NCBI GenBank assembly: GCA_905250075.1
Contig: CAJNOP010000012.1
Location: 2,576,529-2,640,528, forward strand
DNA: 64,000 bases
From: Rotaria sp. Silwood1
Lineage: Eukaryota > Rotifera > Eurotatoria > Philodinida > Philodinidae
Reading direction: 5' to 3'
The stretch's first letter is position 1. Every line of letters starts with the position of its first letter. The translations under genes were made by a program, and so were the position numbers. Below, piece by piece: positions 51,701-64,000 of this stretch. The notes beneath the pieces were generated by a model. The model ran no database searches, had not been told where the DNA came from, and saw only the letters and a list, made by a program, of their open reading frames with translations.

Positions 51701-54313
51701 CGGTTGATACAAATGAAAAACCTCGTTCAATTATAGCTGATACAAATGCATTAGTTAAACAAATACAAAATTCTTTAAGTCGAAATTCTTTACATGATAC
51801 ACAAATTCATTCACCATTATCAATATCAACTAAAGATTTACGTACATTTGTTTCATCATCATATTCACCATCAGATGAAAATATGATGGATGATGATGGA
51901 ATAATTCATGTGCGACAACAAAATTCAAATAATTATGATGATCAATCATTTAAAAGACAAGCAAGATTATCAAAAAGTTTTCATAATGTATCAGAATATC
52001 AAAGTATTGATCAATATCAAAAAAATGATAAGAATTTTACAACACGTACACAACCATCAAAATCTGTTGAAAATAATCTTAATAAAGTTAGTCAAAATCA
52101 AGCAAGAAATTCACAAATTCTATTAAATTTTCCACCAATTGTTGCAAGTACTTCATTTTCAGCATTACCACATTCAGAAGATAATACAAGAATGTTGGTA
52201 AGAATATATGATATGCATTTTGTTTTTTTTCTTATTATCAAGAAAACAGATCAATGGCATTAGTTGCTTTTATATTAGTTAAGAGAGAAAAGAAATTTTC
52301 CAAATGATGAATAGCTTTTACGTTAGAACTATGTTTAATCGATAGAATCTCGTGAGTAAGTAAAAACTCGAGAGTAAGTTGAGCTGTTGGATTTTTGTTA
52401 CTAAGTTATTAAAGTTTGAGTGGATTCTTTTTTCGAGGACCTCAATTTTCAATATAAATTCAAAAGTATTACTTTGCTTGAATACTGGATGTCTACAGGA
52501 AAAATTCATTACAGATTCAATATCTATCTTTTAGATGTTTCAAAGAGATAATCGAAGATTATGATTAATTAATTTCATAACAGAAACTTTTTAATTTTTT
52601 TGTTATCAGATAAGAATACAAGATAGTAATCGATGTTGACGAAATAGCTTTCAAAATTAAGATTACATAACATTTATGAAAATATATTTTCTATTGTAAT
52701 AATGATTCTACATAGTTTGAAAAATCTTTTTTTCTTTGAACTTTAAGTCACATTAAAAGTAATTCAAGTATCTATAGACTAACCGTGAACCCATAATAAA
52801 ACTATGATAGTCTTAGATTGATTTCATTTTTTTTTTAATTAGAAAGGCTATTTCAAAAAAAAATAATTGAATTTTATAATAAAATAAACTAATGGTTTTT
52901 GGATTCAAGAATCTGAATCTATAGAAAGTTAGTTGAAAAGCTGGATTTCAATTTTCTTATTCGAAAAAAGTGTAATTTTCATGTTTTGAAAGCTTCAGCT
53001 ATTTTCTTGAAATCGACCTTCTTCTATCGAAAAAGTCGAAATGAATCTATGATGATCATCGTCTTCACTTTTATTCTATACATACATGTCTAGACTAGTA
53101 CAGCTTTCTATTTAAGACCGATGACTATAGTTCTCGTTATACTCCTAGATAACAATTCCTAAACAGTATTGTCATAGAAGAATTAATGAATCATTCAGAA
53201 ACAGTATATTTATTATTCTATAATTAATATTTTTCTTATTTCTTGTAGTCCATGAAATGGTATACAGGACAAGTTAGTGAAAATTCTGAAATATGTTATA
53301 ATACACCTCATATTGATAATGATGATCTTCTTTATAATTATATAAATACACATAGTAATCGAGAAATTCAATTGTTACTTGCACGTCTTCAAGCATCAAA
53401 TGATATTCGTATTCATACAGCACTTGATGATATACGCTTACGTGTAATTCAATTTGATGCATCGAAATCTCCTGAAGATATCCATGTATTTATGCGTTAT
53501 CTTGAATCACGTTTACGTGATATAAGTAATAAAAATTTATCGTCATCATCAACAACAACCACAAGAACAACAACATTAAATCATATGAATGACCAAAAAC
53601 GAATGTCTAGTGGTGCAACAACAAATGGATATCATACTCAACAACAACAACAACAACAACCGGATACATTATCAATAAAAAGTCGAACAAGTTCTATAGT
53701 AGCAGGTACAAGTAAAGAAACTCCACCGCAAAGACAACTTGGTCGACAACATCTTCGATTATCCGGTAATAGAACAACAGGAGGAGGAACAGATGATCAT
53801 CAACAACCTCCTCCACGACGATCAAGTCAATCAAGTGCTAATCAAGGTATATAATATAATTAATCATATAAATAAATCTGTTTTTTTTTTCAAATTTAGA
53901 AAATCCTGCTGTATTTGATGATATGTTAAATACGGTATTAGGTTTACCCAAGAAAGGAGTATCTACTCAAGCCCAAACAAATCTTTCTTCTTCTCAAAAG
54001 TATAATTAAATAATAATAAATATATTCTTGAAATAATATTCACGTTTTCTTTTTCTTTTCTTTTGTAGCCGTGAAAAATCAACTCCTTTATCTCAAACAC
54101 AAATAACTACAAATATCACAACTGCTAATAAAATTGGACAAGATGTTGGTAAACGTTTATTCGAGAGTGGTACTTATAAAGATCCACGCTTAATTTATGA
54201 TGTAAATATGACATATACTTAATTGATATATTCTATATTGAAATATTCTTTTGCTTTTTTAGGGTCCAAAAAAAAATGAGAAAGAGGAACAACCTCTTGA
54301 AACATCCGTGTGA
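41654..54313 (+). CDS. large, mostly disordered protein of unknown family (1905 aa)
   Basis: Eleven exons: 41654-42212, 44607-44825, 45110-45526, 46620-47404, 47531-48196, 48250-49173, 50932-52197, 53249-53846, 53900-53999, 54069-54201 and 54263-54313. Phases agree at all ten junctions. Most of the protein is Ser/Thr/Asn-rich and acidic, with poly-Asn (about residue 570), poly-Asp, poly-Gln and Pro-rich stretches and no membrane segment. Parts that look conserved are the N-terminus (TLTYEERLRASFNKLLIPDWY, residues about 29-49, first 20 being most striking), two basic KRQAR boxes in exons 6 and 7, a helical block in exon 8 (LLLARLQASNDIRIHTALDD) and the C-terminus (VGKRLFESGTYKDPRLIYDG). The VPPPIPARTLKP segment is a likely SH3 ligand. 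The composition suggests a cytoskeletal or junctional scaffold, but this is inference. Introns 1, 3, 6 and 7 exceed 1 kb; intron 6 holds a dispersed repeat. Confidence 0.85.
43741..43759. repeat. poly(A) tract
   Basis: An uninterrupted run of about 19 A residues in intron 1 of the large gene. TC-rich tracts follow at 44045-44061 and near 44120-44135. Confidence 0.85.
45561..45581. repeat. (TA)n microsatellite
   Basis: About ten TA units just inside intron 3 of the large gene. Confidence 0.85.
47151..47187 (+). repeat. coding (AAT)n repeat encoding poly-Asn
   Basis: An in-frame AAT repeat in exon 4 of the large gene encodes a run of 13 or more Asn residues. All codons are AAT, so the tract is probably length-variable. 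Confidence 0.9.
49995..50240 (+). repeat. dispersed repeat R2, copy 1
   Basis: In intron 6 of the large gene. It shares with copy 3 the blocks TTCTATTTTAAGATACAACTA-like and TTTCAGAATAGAAGC, and with copy 2 the blocks CTATACAAAGTTTC and AAAATTCGAAAAT. Copies are diverged and non-coding. Confidence 0.6.
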
Positions 54314-55216
54314 TAAGAATTTCATGCTTTTGAATTCAAATAGCAAAATGAACTTCATATCACTATGGAATGGTTTTTAAAATTGTGTGCAATTTAAATA
54401 TGTTTCTCTTTCTCTACTGTGATATATATTTATAATTCTTGACAATTATGTTCTCTTCAAAAAATAGAATATTTAATCACAGAGAATGACTCTGTGTATG
54501 TTTTATTTTATTTTTTAACTCGGTGTCGCTTGTTTATATATAGACGACGCGTTTTCTTCATATTTGTGTTTGTTTTTGTTTTTGTTTTTTTTGTCAATCC
54601 TAAATCAATTTAATGAACTAAATTTGAGTTATTACAGATTGACGAATTATTTTTCATTCGTTCTTTTTGTTTGGTAACATATTATGCAAAAAGATCATTT
54701 TGTTTTTGATTGTATGTTTCATGTGTTTTCTTTTTCTTATTCATCGTGTGGATGCTTTATTTGATGATCTGTTAGTTCTTGCTTCTCATTTAAATTTCAT
54801 TTATGTTTTGTGTCTATGTATACATTTTTAGTGTGCAAGTGGAGAATACACTCTTAATTCTTGTTTGTTAAATTTTTCTCTCTTTTTTTTTTCTATAAAT
54901 CATAAACATAAAAATATTAAATTGACTTCAGAATATAAATTAAATGTCATGAGCAGAAGAAAAGGTCAAATGAAGAGTATAATATAGTTGACGAGCAAAC
55001 GTTTGTCAATGTCAGATCACTATTGAGTGAAAACTATTTATATTATGTAAGTCGTACTATGGAAGGAATATTCTCAAAAAAAAAGTTTGGATTATTAGTT
55101 CATCACAGTCGAAATATAGTGTCTTCTTAGCATGATGCTATGGTCATCTCAGAAATGCCAAATAAAACTAAATTTTCACTTGAAACTTTGTGTGGAAAGA
55201 ACTCTTGATGAAAATG

Positions 55217-55460
55217 GTTGATTGTGAAAGTTTCAAATTTTTTTCATTGGTTCTATTCTGAAATAAGAAAATCTTCATCTGCCTCGATATATGGACGATG
55301 TCAAAAATTGTACTTTTACCATAGCTGTATCTGATGACATGAAAACCAAATTGATTTAAAATTTTGACACTACACTATTCTCGTTAAGATCTGTTTCTAT
55401 GCAAAGTTTCAAGTCGAAATTCGAAAATTAGTTTTTCTCGCGTTTCTGAAAATATCTCAT
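55217..55460 (+). repeat. dispersed repeat R2, copy 2
   Basis: Shares TTGTGAAAGTTTCAAATTTTT-type sequence and TTCTATTCTG with copy 3, and CTATGCAAAGTTTCAAGTCG with copy 1, in the same order. Non-coding. Confidence 0.6.
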
Positions 55461-56379
55461 TTGAATCTATATGGAACATGCATTAAGTCTCAACTCAAAA
55501 GCGAGTTAACTCTTGGAACTGTTTCTTTGCGAGAAGTGTCGTGAAAAAAAGATAAAAATGATATTAATGGATCGAAAAAATGTCAGTTTCATTGCATTTC
55601 ATGTATTTTGACCGGTTCCATTTAAATAGGTTGATAATAAATAAAAAATTACTAGACTCTAATCATAATTAATCAAAAATAGACATTCGAATTTGTTAGT
55701 AAATAATGTCGATCTTTGACTATTTCTAAATCAAAGTTTGCATTATTCTAACATAATGATAATTTAATACATATGTTAGTACAATATAAGTGCACATTTT
55801 CTAAAAATATATCATACACTATATAGTTATAGTTTTTTATATGTGAGTGTTGGTGTGAATGAAGAGTAGATTCATACGCACTCTTCGGTGCGCTATTACA
55901 GCTTTGATTTTCTTGTACAACTTGGCTATTGTATTGCCTTTATGATCCGTGTTTGTGGCAGAACTGTAATTGGTCAAGAAATACCAGGCCGATTCGATTT
56001 AAAAATATTGCCAGACCAGTAAAAACAGGAAAGGCCACAAAGTTCTTTCAGGTAATAAAAGTGATATTGGGGCAAACTTTCGCTTTGAATACCTGTAGAA
56101 TTTCACGATCGTTTTTTCTGACATACTTCTATTGTAATGAGCCTGATTCCTAATACATTTTATAAGGTTTCCGATAACAAAAACAAGAGCTATCTCAAGA
56201 CTGTAATCGGTTGAGAATTTTTAAACTGATTCGATCAGGTCGGATCAAAAAGTCTTTTAGACCTGAAGAGAAAATTGGCAAAAAGTGGCTGGTTTGTTTG
56301 TTCAATATAAATTGATTAAGCGAAATGGCTTCAATAAATATTCATTTTTCTTTTGTAGTTTTGATTTTTACAACTCTCC

Positions 56380-56775
56380 AGGTAGAAATCTTATATTTCA
56401 GTCATTCGCATCTGTTTGATTTCTAAAAGATGAATAGATGAAATATCAATATATAAAAAGACTTTCGATGTACTCACTCAGCCTTTAAAGGTAGATCTAG
56501 CATTACTCTTCAAACAAAGATCCAAAGTTAAATTTGATCTTCAGAAAAACAGTTATTAGATAAGTTTAACTTGAGTAAAACAGTTCCGATATGTAATTTT
56601 TAAAAGATGAAATATACTTCGATTAAAGAAAGGAACAGTGTAGATGAACAGAAGAAAATAAAACATAATTTTTAAAGTAATACTGATTGATTACTTTGAT
56701 AAAAGCACACAAATTAGCTGTCAACAAGTTTTATCAGAAATAAATAGCATATCTATAAAATATTTTGTAACCAGT
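56380..56775 (+). repeat. dispersed repeat R1, copy 2
   Basis: Partner of the repeat at 14440-14860, same strand and block order: AAAGATGAAT, TAAATTTGATCTT, TTGAGTAAAACAGTT, then TCAACAAGTTTTATCAGA. Here it is in intergenic sequence, about 42 kb from the first copy. Confidence 0.7.
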
Positions 56776-58074
56776 CCAACTATTTCAACTGGTTCGAAAC
56801 AGTTACAACTCTGATACTTCGATAGTCACTGGCAAATGAACTTGCATCATCAAGTCTTTCGATGATCAAAGACTATTTTAGTATACTTTTTAATCTAACG
56901 AAACTATTTCCATTTGCACATCCTATAACAAGAGTCATCTCATAAAAGCTTCCAAAACTGATTCCACAACTTACTCTTACTATCTCATATCCTATAGACA
57001 TGGTCTCCAACTACGACAGTATATGGAGAAATAAATACATTCATTTATTTTCTTTATATGTAAACATCGTATATAGCTTCTGTTTCGTTTCTTTACATAT
57101 AAGGTCACGAAGACATTACAATATTGAGTCATATAAAACGGTAAAAATACGAATCTCATATTTTCATTGACAGGCGTATATTAACTTCGCAATTGTCGAC
57201 TGTAGGTATTATTAATATCAATCGTTACGTCTCGCACATAACCTGAGTAAACAGAGATGATATTTTATCTACATAATGACCTATCTTGCTAATGGTTACA
57301 GATGAATATCTATAAGAGAATCTTTGTATTTATTATTTTATTTTCAACAATATTAATTCTCTTATTCATACAGATGCTAGCTTTCTCATAGGTACCTAAT
57401 ATTTACTACGAAGGTTCTTGCTGTTGAGAAAAACATTAAAGATACGAGTGATGTAAGCCACAAGATTATTATGACTCAGCAAAGTCAATCGAAGATTGTT
57501 GCTTGTTTTCGTTAAACAATGATTCTATCAGAACATGTTATGACTTTTCTATATTGAATTAATGTATTTGAATTTAGGTCATTGAAAAGATCATATTGCT
57601 CTTTATAATAGACATTTAATACTATTCTTCAGATACGTAGAATTTATTGAAATTTTTTCTAAATATTTGTTTGAAAAATATAATATATATGAATTCATCA
57701 AATATTTATTTTAATAGCATAAATCAAAAATAAGATTCAATTTCGTAGGACGATATTTTTAATTTATCAAAAGAAATATAACATCAACGACAAAAAAAAA
57801 CAAAAAGAAAAAAGAAAAAACTGGAAGACATGAATTGATGTTATAATATGTTTTTCAAAAATAAAACCCGTAGATGATATTTGATCACTAAATACTTTTT
57901 TTTTAAATATATTTTGTTAAATAAAGTTCATCCGAAAAAACATTTCTAAAATAAGTAAGATACTACAGTTATTTTTATCAATGAATAGACAAAAATAGTA
58001 TTTTGTTTAGCTACAAATATATAAAGTCTTAGCGAAGAACAAAAAGAAAAATAAAACAAAAAAAAAACAATTGC

Positions 58075-61000
58075 TTAAAGCTGAGAAGTACTCGACGAAA
58101 TGCTAACAGACCGATCTCGATGATCTTTTAAATATTGTTGACGAGCATAGAGAGGTCGAATAGGTAACATTGTTTCAGGACTTAATTCAACAATGACATC
58201 ATTTGTCCATTGATTCTAGAACATATAAATTTTTAATAATAAAAAAAGATAATCTTATATTTATTTTTACTGTATCTGGAACTTGTTTCCATCGACAAAC
58301 AACTTCATCATCACCAAGTTTACCTGAACATGTCAATATTACGAATTGATCATGGCATCTATTTAGATAAATAAATTAAATATAAACAAATATTTCTTTT
58401 AAATTTGTTTTTTTTTTTTATACTTTGTTTTACAAATGCATTTAACAGGTGCATCAGATATTTTTGCTTTAAATAGAAGATTAAACGAAAGTGTTGCTGA
58501 TGCTTCTAAAGATTTTTGTGGTTGTTTAATTGTTGTACTTGGAAATTTTATTTGTTGATGTTTATGACACCATTCATCTGATGATATAACAGCTGGACTT
58601 GATGATTGTGTTTTTACTGATGCTAATGTTGTACTTGTATCATCAGAATCAATATTTCGATTTTTTTTCTCATTTTCAATTATAGGATAAGTTGCTGTTG
58701 AATTATGACGTTTTCGATGTCGAAATAAATTTATTGAACGATCTTTTGTTTTCATTGGAAAAGCAATACGATAAAGATGAAGATTTGATGAATAATTCAT
58801 ATTCCAGCCATCATCTGATAAATTAAATAAATCTATCATAGCTGGATCAGATCTTGAACGAAATTTTTTTCGATTATTGACAAAATTTGGTAAAACTGAT
58901 ACATAATGTCGAGTTGCGTCATTAATCATATGACTTGTTACACTTAATGATCTTCGAGTAGGTTTTATTTTTTTTGAGTACGTTGAAGGTGATCGTATAG
59001 ATTTTTGTTGAAATGAAAAATTTAATACAAATATAATACCGGTTGATGTACCAATCCATAATTGTTCATCATGTATTAGAAATGAAGTAATACGAATTTG
59101 ATCCATAATATTACTTGAACTACCATCTTCAGTTGAATCTAATTGAGCATGTTCTTCCATAATTGCTAATTGTTCATCGGTTTTACCAATTTTTTCAAAT
59201 AAATTATTTAAACATATTGTTCCATGTAATTTACTTTCTGATTGACTCCATACTTGTAATATATTACTTGTTGATCGAAGTAATATCCATAGATGATCAG
59301 AATCATCATCATCATAATAAAGTAAAGATGTTGAATCTAGACTTTCAAATGTTAAATCAATATTTGCTAGAATATCTAATGTTCTATTGACATAATAGAA
59401 AAATATATAGAATATAAAATATAGACTTAACTATCATACACTACTTTTCATTGATGATTGTCATTTTATTTGAGCTTAAACACCATAATTTATCATTACG
59501 ATAAGCAACCGCAGTTACAGCTGATTTATCTATAGTTATACAAAATGCTTCTTCTGGTTCATGTTGATTATATAACTAAAAAGGAATAAAACAAATCTAT
59601 TTTGAATAGATTTTAATTATTTAATTTACTTCAACAATAGCTAAATTTCCATCCGATAAACCACAATAAATTCGATTACAATTAATTTTATTTAAACTAG
59701 TCATACAAAGAAGACAACTTCGTAGTCTAGTAGCCCATAAAATTTGTCTACAAAAAAGAAAATCTTTAGATATTCAATTCTTTTTTTTTTCTTCTATTAT
59801 CTTACCTTTCATCAATTGAAAAACCCAATAAAGTACCACAAAGAGTACCAATTAAGACAAGTTCACTATTGACACATGTCATACAGAATGCTCGTGAATT
59901 ATACTATTGATAATAATTGCGAATTATGTTTCTCTTGTACAAAAAGAAAAAAAAAAAGATTGCTTACCGTGACGTCAAGATCAATCATAATACCACGTTC
60001 AACATTAACTTCGAAAATATGTAAAGCATATTGTGAACCAAATGCAATCCAAACAAGATCTAAATAAATAAGTATTATATTAGTCTCAAAAAGATTTATA
60101 AATATACTTCCTGGTAGTACAACAGCACAATCAAGTGTTGTTGATGATTGATTGATTTCTTGAAACTAAACATATAAAATAATTTTTCATTAAAATGATC
60201 TTTTCTTTTGAAAATAACTTACTACATAATCTCGTTTCGTAAAACCTTCTTTTGATAATTGTCGTTTAAGAACTTTATCGGTTAACATTTTTGTCCAATA
60301 AGCTTGTTTAATAGAAATATCTTTTCGATGACAAAAAGGTTTCAAATCTTCAAAAGCAATCTATATATGAAATAAATTTAATATAAATAATTAAATTAAT
60401 CTATTTACTTTAAAAAGACTTTCAACATCAATTAAATTTTTAGTTGAATCTTTAATTTGTTTCATCATTGATATTGTATCAGTTTTAGTTAAAATACTTT
60501 CTCGATTAATAATTAGAATAGCTAATGCAAAACGAAATAATACTTTAGCTCCTTCTAATAAAAAACAATCCCATATACGTAATAATGTTTCAAATGGTAC
60601 ACTATCAATAAATATAGCCATAAACCAATTTAATGTTAATGATGTTATTTCAACTTCATTAATTTCAAAATGTTGATCAATATCGGGTGCTTTTTGTTTT
60701 AATAGATCTTTAAGAACAAATTGATCAACTTGTGCACCAATAAGACCCGTATCATAATAATTATTTAAATGACATTCAGTTATGGCTATTAAAAGCCAAA
60801 AAGCATCTTCAGGTTCAAGTAATAAAAGTGCAACAGCAACAATAAAATTCATTCCTTGACAATAGCCAATTGTTGAATTATGTAAACAAAATACTTGAAG
60901 AACTTGACGTAAATGATGTATCTAAGATATGTATATACACTTTTTTCTTCAAATAAATTTAAAATAATAACGAAACTGTTGTATAAGTAACAATATCGTA

Positions 61001-62855
61001 TGATTAATAAAAAAGAAATCTCAGTCAAAAAATTTATCAAAAAAACTTCTAACAAGGAAAGATTTTCAACTGGCAAATATCGATTAAACTATTTGTCTAT
61101 ATTCATAAAGAGATCGTAGTAACATTAGTATTAGTTTGAAAGAACAAGAGCTCTTGAGTCTTTTTTCCGACATTATATTTGTCTTTACGAGTTTTTACTA
61201 ATTGACGAAGAAAGTCTTCCAAATCATTAGTCGCTTTTAAACTAGTATAATATACATCATGTAGCTCCTGAAGAGTTATGAACACTCCGTAAAAGAGTTT
61301 GTACTGTTACCATATTGCTGCCGAGATACTGTATATTTCACAAATTTTTTAAATCAGAGTCATGGTCTAGTAAGCAACATCAAGACAAATTCATCCTCAT
61401 ATTTTGGTTCTAAATCTCTCAAAAAAATAGATAGTGGACAGAATAGTTTATTGTGAAAGATTCAAATTTTTTTGTTTTTTCTATTCTAAGATACAGTTAT
61501 GGTAAACATGGGTCGTGTATATCTTTCATATATACCGTGAAACTTGCTATTCTTGTTTCAGAATAGAAGCATATCAAAAAATCTAAAATTTTCACAATAA
61601 ACTATTCTGTTGAAGATTTATGTGTGTGCGATATTCGAAGCTGAAATTCAAAAATGAGTTGTTTCCATGTTGCTGAGTGGGATCATAGTGTCAATTTTTA
61701 AAAAATATCTTAAAAATACAATATACCAACAGAAATAAGGCAACAATACGAACTTTTTTTAAAGCATTCATAACATTCATGTATAAGCAAAAAAAAAGTT
61801 GATAATTCCATATATGTGCTACAGTAAACTTCTCAATGCAACAATAATAATTACACTTAAATTTCTATAAGTTCGAATCCTCTGAATATTACAATCAACT
61901 CATAACACGCTACATAAACAATTTATATACAATGATATCAGTCATCTTTAAGATTGAATACAAAAAAAGAAAAGAAAAATTTTTTATCACAAGCTGACTT
62001 AATGGTATATTTTTCTTACTCCATCAGAATCTTTATTTGAAAATCGAATATTTGATGGCATTGTCCGATGAAGATCAAGTGCAATTTGTTTTTCAAATTT
62101 ATTATTAAGCTAAGAAAAATTCTTAAAATAAAAATTTTTCTAAATATATAATTGAATTCTTACATCGGAATTTGGTAATAAATGGGAAAGACTTTGATAA
62201 TAAGATACACCTTTTTCTTTACGAATATGATTTATTTGTTTTTGAATAAAAATATGCCAAACTTCAGATCGAAGATGATTGGGTATACCTTGTCGTACAA
62301 GATATTTCAACGTTTTCTTCAAATAAATAAATAGAATATTAAAAAACAAATGAATATTGATTTATTTATCTTACTGGAATTGTTGAACTATTCTGAAATG
62401 TTCGAAGTAATGATCGCCATACATTTTCATCAGTACTATGTGCTTTTGAATCGTAAAAATGTGCTAATTTAACACAAATATATTGTAAGCGATCATTTTC
62501 ATTGCTTTTTTCATGTTTAAAACCATACGAATCTATATACAAACCTGGTCCCTCCATACTGTATATCAAAATAAAATTAAAATATATATATATATATAAT
62601 CAATTCAATAATATAACCTATCAAATGATGGTAATGATGGATCACGTTTACGGCAATCAGCTAATAATTCTTTCAATCGATCACGATGCTATTTAATTAT
62701 AAGATATTATTATTAGACAGAAAAAGAAACATTCAATTTTCTTTACTTTTGTTCCTCCAAATAATCGACCATCTTCAGTTGATAAAGATGTTTGTAATAA
62801 ATAAATATAATCACGTTGTAAACTTTCACGTTGACTTTGTTGTGAACGTATTGTT
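58075..62855 (-). CDS. TBC1D2-type RabGAP with C-terminal propeller-like region (5' end missing)
   Basis: Fifteen exons on the minus strand: 62855-62747, 62688-62618, 62558-62375, 62316-62164, 62109-62020, 60921-60409, 60360-60223, 60165-60108, 60059-59968, 59903-59806, 59747-59630, 59575-59445, 59383-58424, 58358-58271 and 58215-58075. They encode 981 aa; the first exon enters in phase 2, so at least one upstream exon is missing. The TBC domain starts at VRQGIPNHLRSEVW and has both catalytic fingers: Arg in IALDLHRTMPSN and Gln in GYCQGMNF. It best fits TBC1D2 (EPEDAFWLLIAITE, QVDQFVLKDLL, FRFALAIL), a GAP that drives GTP hydrolysis on endosomal Rabs. After IAFEDLKPF come about 550 residues of repeated beta-strand pattern (LVWIAFGSQYALHIF, LVLIGTLCGTLLGF, IYCGLSDGNLAIVE, LWIGTSTGIIFVLNF), suggesting a propeller like that of ARHGEF10 or JIP4, with a disordered insert. 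Confidence 0.9.
61435..61690 (+). repeat. dispersed repeat R2, copy 3
   Basis: Within the 1.1-kb intron 60922-62019 of the TBC gene. It starts with TTTATTGTGAAAGATTCAAA and contains TTCTATTCTAAGATACAGTT and TTTCAGAATAGAAGCATA, matching copies 1 and 2 in order. Confidence 0.6.
62583..62598. repeat. (TA)n tract
   Basis: A short run of TA units in the 59-nt intron between two exons of the TBC gene. Confidence 0.8.
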
Positions 62856-64000
62856 CTAAAAAGTCATTTTATCAGAAAAATTTGAAACTTTCAGATCAAA
62901 TCAATTTTGAAGAGTAGAGCAAAACTTGTACGAGACTCAAAGTTTCAATATGCTATCTTTCATGATATATTGTATTCACCATTAGTTCAATCAATCCCTT
63001 CTTTTGCTCATCTTTCTCCGAAATATTACATTCGATCCAGTTGAAAGTTTTTTTTCAAGGTACTTGAGACTATACAAAATTTCCAGTTTAGATAAAAACC
63101 CTGAAAGGATTTGTGCCATTAGGAGGCCTTTCACCTTGAATTATGATCATTTTACTGAACTTTCCGTTATTGCCAGATATCATGAGAGAAATTGCACGAG
63201 AAGTTTTGACCCGAAATTCTCAGTAACAAGAGCTCTCTTGACTCTTATGATATCCTGAAGTTTTCAGTTCAAATAGATCTATTCCTTCTGAGATAATGCG
63301 TTTTCCAAACATGTTATTTTCACACAAGAGCTTCAAAAATTGATCAGTTGTTAGGCTTAAGATATCTTAAGAAGGCATCATTGTTACGGTTTTTCTCATG
63401 ATAATCTACAATAGGCGAAAAGTTCAGTAAAATGATTATACTTTGAGAAAAAAGGTCTAACCGCACAAGTTCTTTTCAGATTTTAATCTAACCTATGAAT
63501 TCTATCTATAAGCAACATTTGACCTCAAGCCCTCATTATCAGTTAAATGGATTTCCTTGTAAGATAAATTTTGTGAAAGTTGCTAGAAATTTCCAAAGCA
63601 ATAATTTCTGAAATAAAAAACCGGAATGAAATAGAACTTCTATAGTATAAAATTTGATTCTGAGAAAAACAAATAACAAAATTGAATTCCGATTTTCTCC
63701 TCCATACTCATATTTTATTCTTTCTATTTAAGGTTTTTGTAAGTTTTTGACAACTACATATTTAATGAGTTAGTTTTTTATGCTCAAAGAGTACTTTTAT
63801 TGTACCGGTCAGATATCTATTATCAGACACGTATAAATACTATTCGTCTTGTCGACTATACATTTCTTTTATAACTAATGAAAGAAAGGAAATCAATGAA
63901 ATAGCCTTGAATACAAAAAGAAATAATGTATACTGCTGAAAATTAGTCTGAAGTCGAAAATTTTCGCTTCTCGAATCAACTCGATCATTTATCTAGAGTA
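62856..64000. other. 5' part of the TBC locus, no exon identified
   Basis: This 1.1 kb should be an intron of the TBC gene, since the exon at 62855 begins mid-codon. No upstream exon ending in phase 2 could be recognised. An 84-codon plus-strand frame near 63004-63258 shows no family motif and may belong to repeat sequence. Confidence 0.55.

Larger units (their letters stand above)
54314..58074. other. 3.8-kb convergent intergenic region
   Basis: Lies between the stops of the large gene (+) and the TBC gene (-). It holds R2 copy 2 and R1 copy 2. A 74-codon frame near 55929-56153 has no recognisable motif and no ATG start. No gene is supported. Confidence 0.7.

Noticed and set aside
55929-56153. 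74-codon plus-strand open frame
   Set aside because: No ATG start, no recognisable motif, and it lies between dispersed repeats.
63004-63258. 84-codon plus-strand frame as a gene
   Set aside because: Lies in the presumed 5' intron of the TBC gene, lacks an ATG start and any family motif.

Overview
The window is eukaryotic nuclear DNA from a small-genome animal. It is strongly AT-rich, its genes are split by many GT-AG introns of about 50-60 nt, and the proteins belong to metazoan families (nicotinic receptor, TTC39, SOBP, TMEM68, TBC1D2-type RabGAP). Intron size, codon use (A/T-ending codons), poly-Asn/Gln tracts and heavy gene nesting fit a rotifer, most likely a bdelloid. That is an inference; no species marker was found. 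There are no bacterial features, CRISPR arrays, rRNA or convincing tRNA genes.

Layout. 1-7.2 kb: gene-poor, with decayed transposon traces (a mutator-like transposase remnant, a solo mariner-type end, an AGTACTT-rich patch). 7.2-12.7 kb (+): a nine-exon Cys-loop receptor subunit of nicotinic type, with a four-membrane-segment gene inside its last intron. 13.1-16.1 kb (-): a TMEM68-like acyltransferase, tail-to-tail with the receptor. 17.4-24.6 kb (-): a 19-exon TTC39 gene whose enlarged introns hold three opposite-strand genes: SOBP-like, a small membrane protein and thiamin pyrophosphokinase. 24.6-31.1 kb: intergenic, with a broken minus-strand coding relic at about 27.8-30.7 kb. 31.1-35.2 kb (-): a 953-aa proline-rich protein with an array of Tyr-x-Asn motifs. 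36.1-37.9 kb (+): two tandem mannose-6-phosphate-receptor-like membrane proteins only 170 nt apart. 38.9-40.5 kb (+): an unknown single-pass membrane protein. 41.7-54.3 kb (+): an 11-exon gene for a 1905-aa, mostly disordered protein. 58.1-62.9 kb (-): a TBC RabGAP with a propeller-like C-terminal half, its 5' end not found in the window.

All exon models were built by hand from reading frames and splice sites. Every multi-exon gene closes in phase from first to last exon, which is the main support for the joins. Names come from recognised family motifs, not database searches. The genes do not form one pathway. Several products are membrane or trafficking proteins (M6PR-like pair, TBC GAP, TMEM68-like enzyme), but that is simply what sits here. 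The features that stand out are the nesting, the tandem receptor pair, the tyrosine-motif scaffold and the dispersed repeat families.
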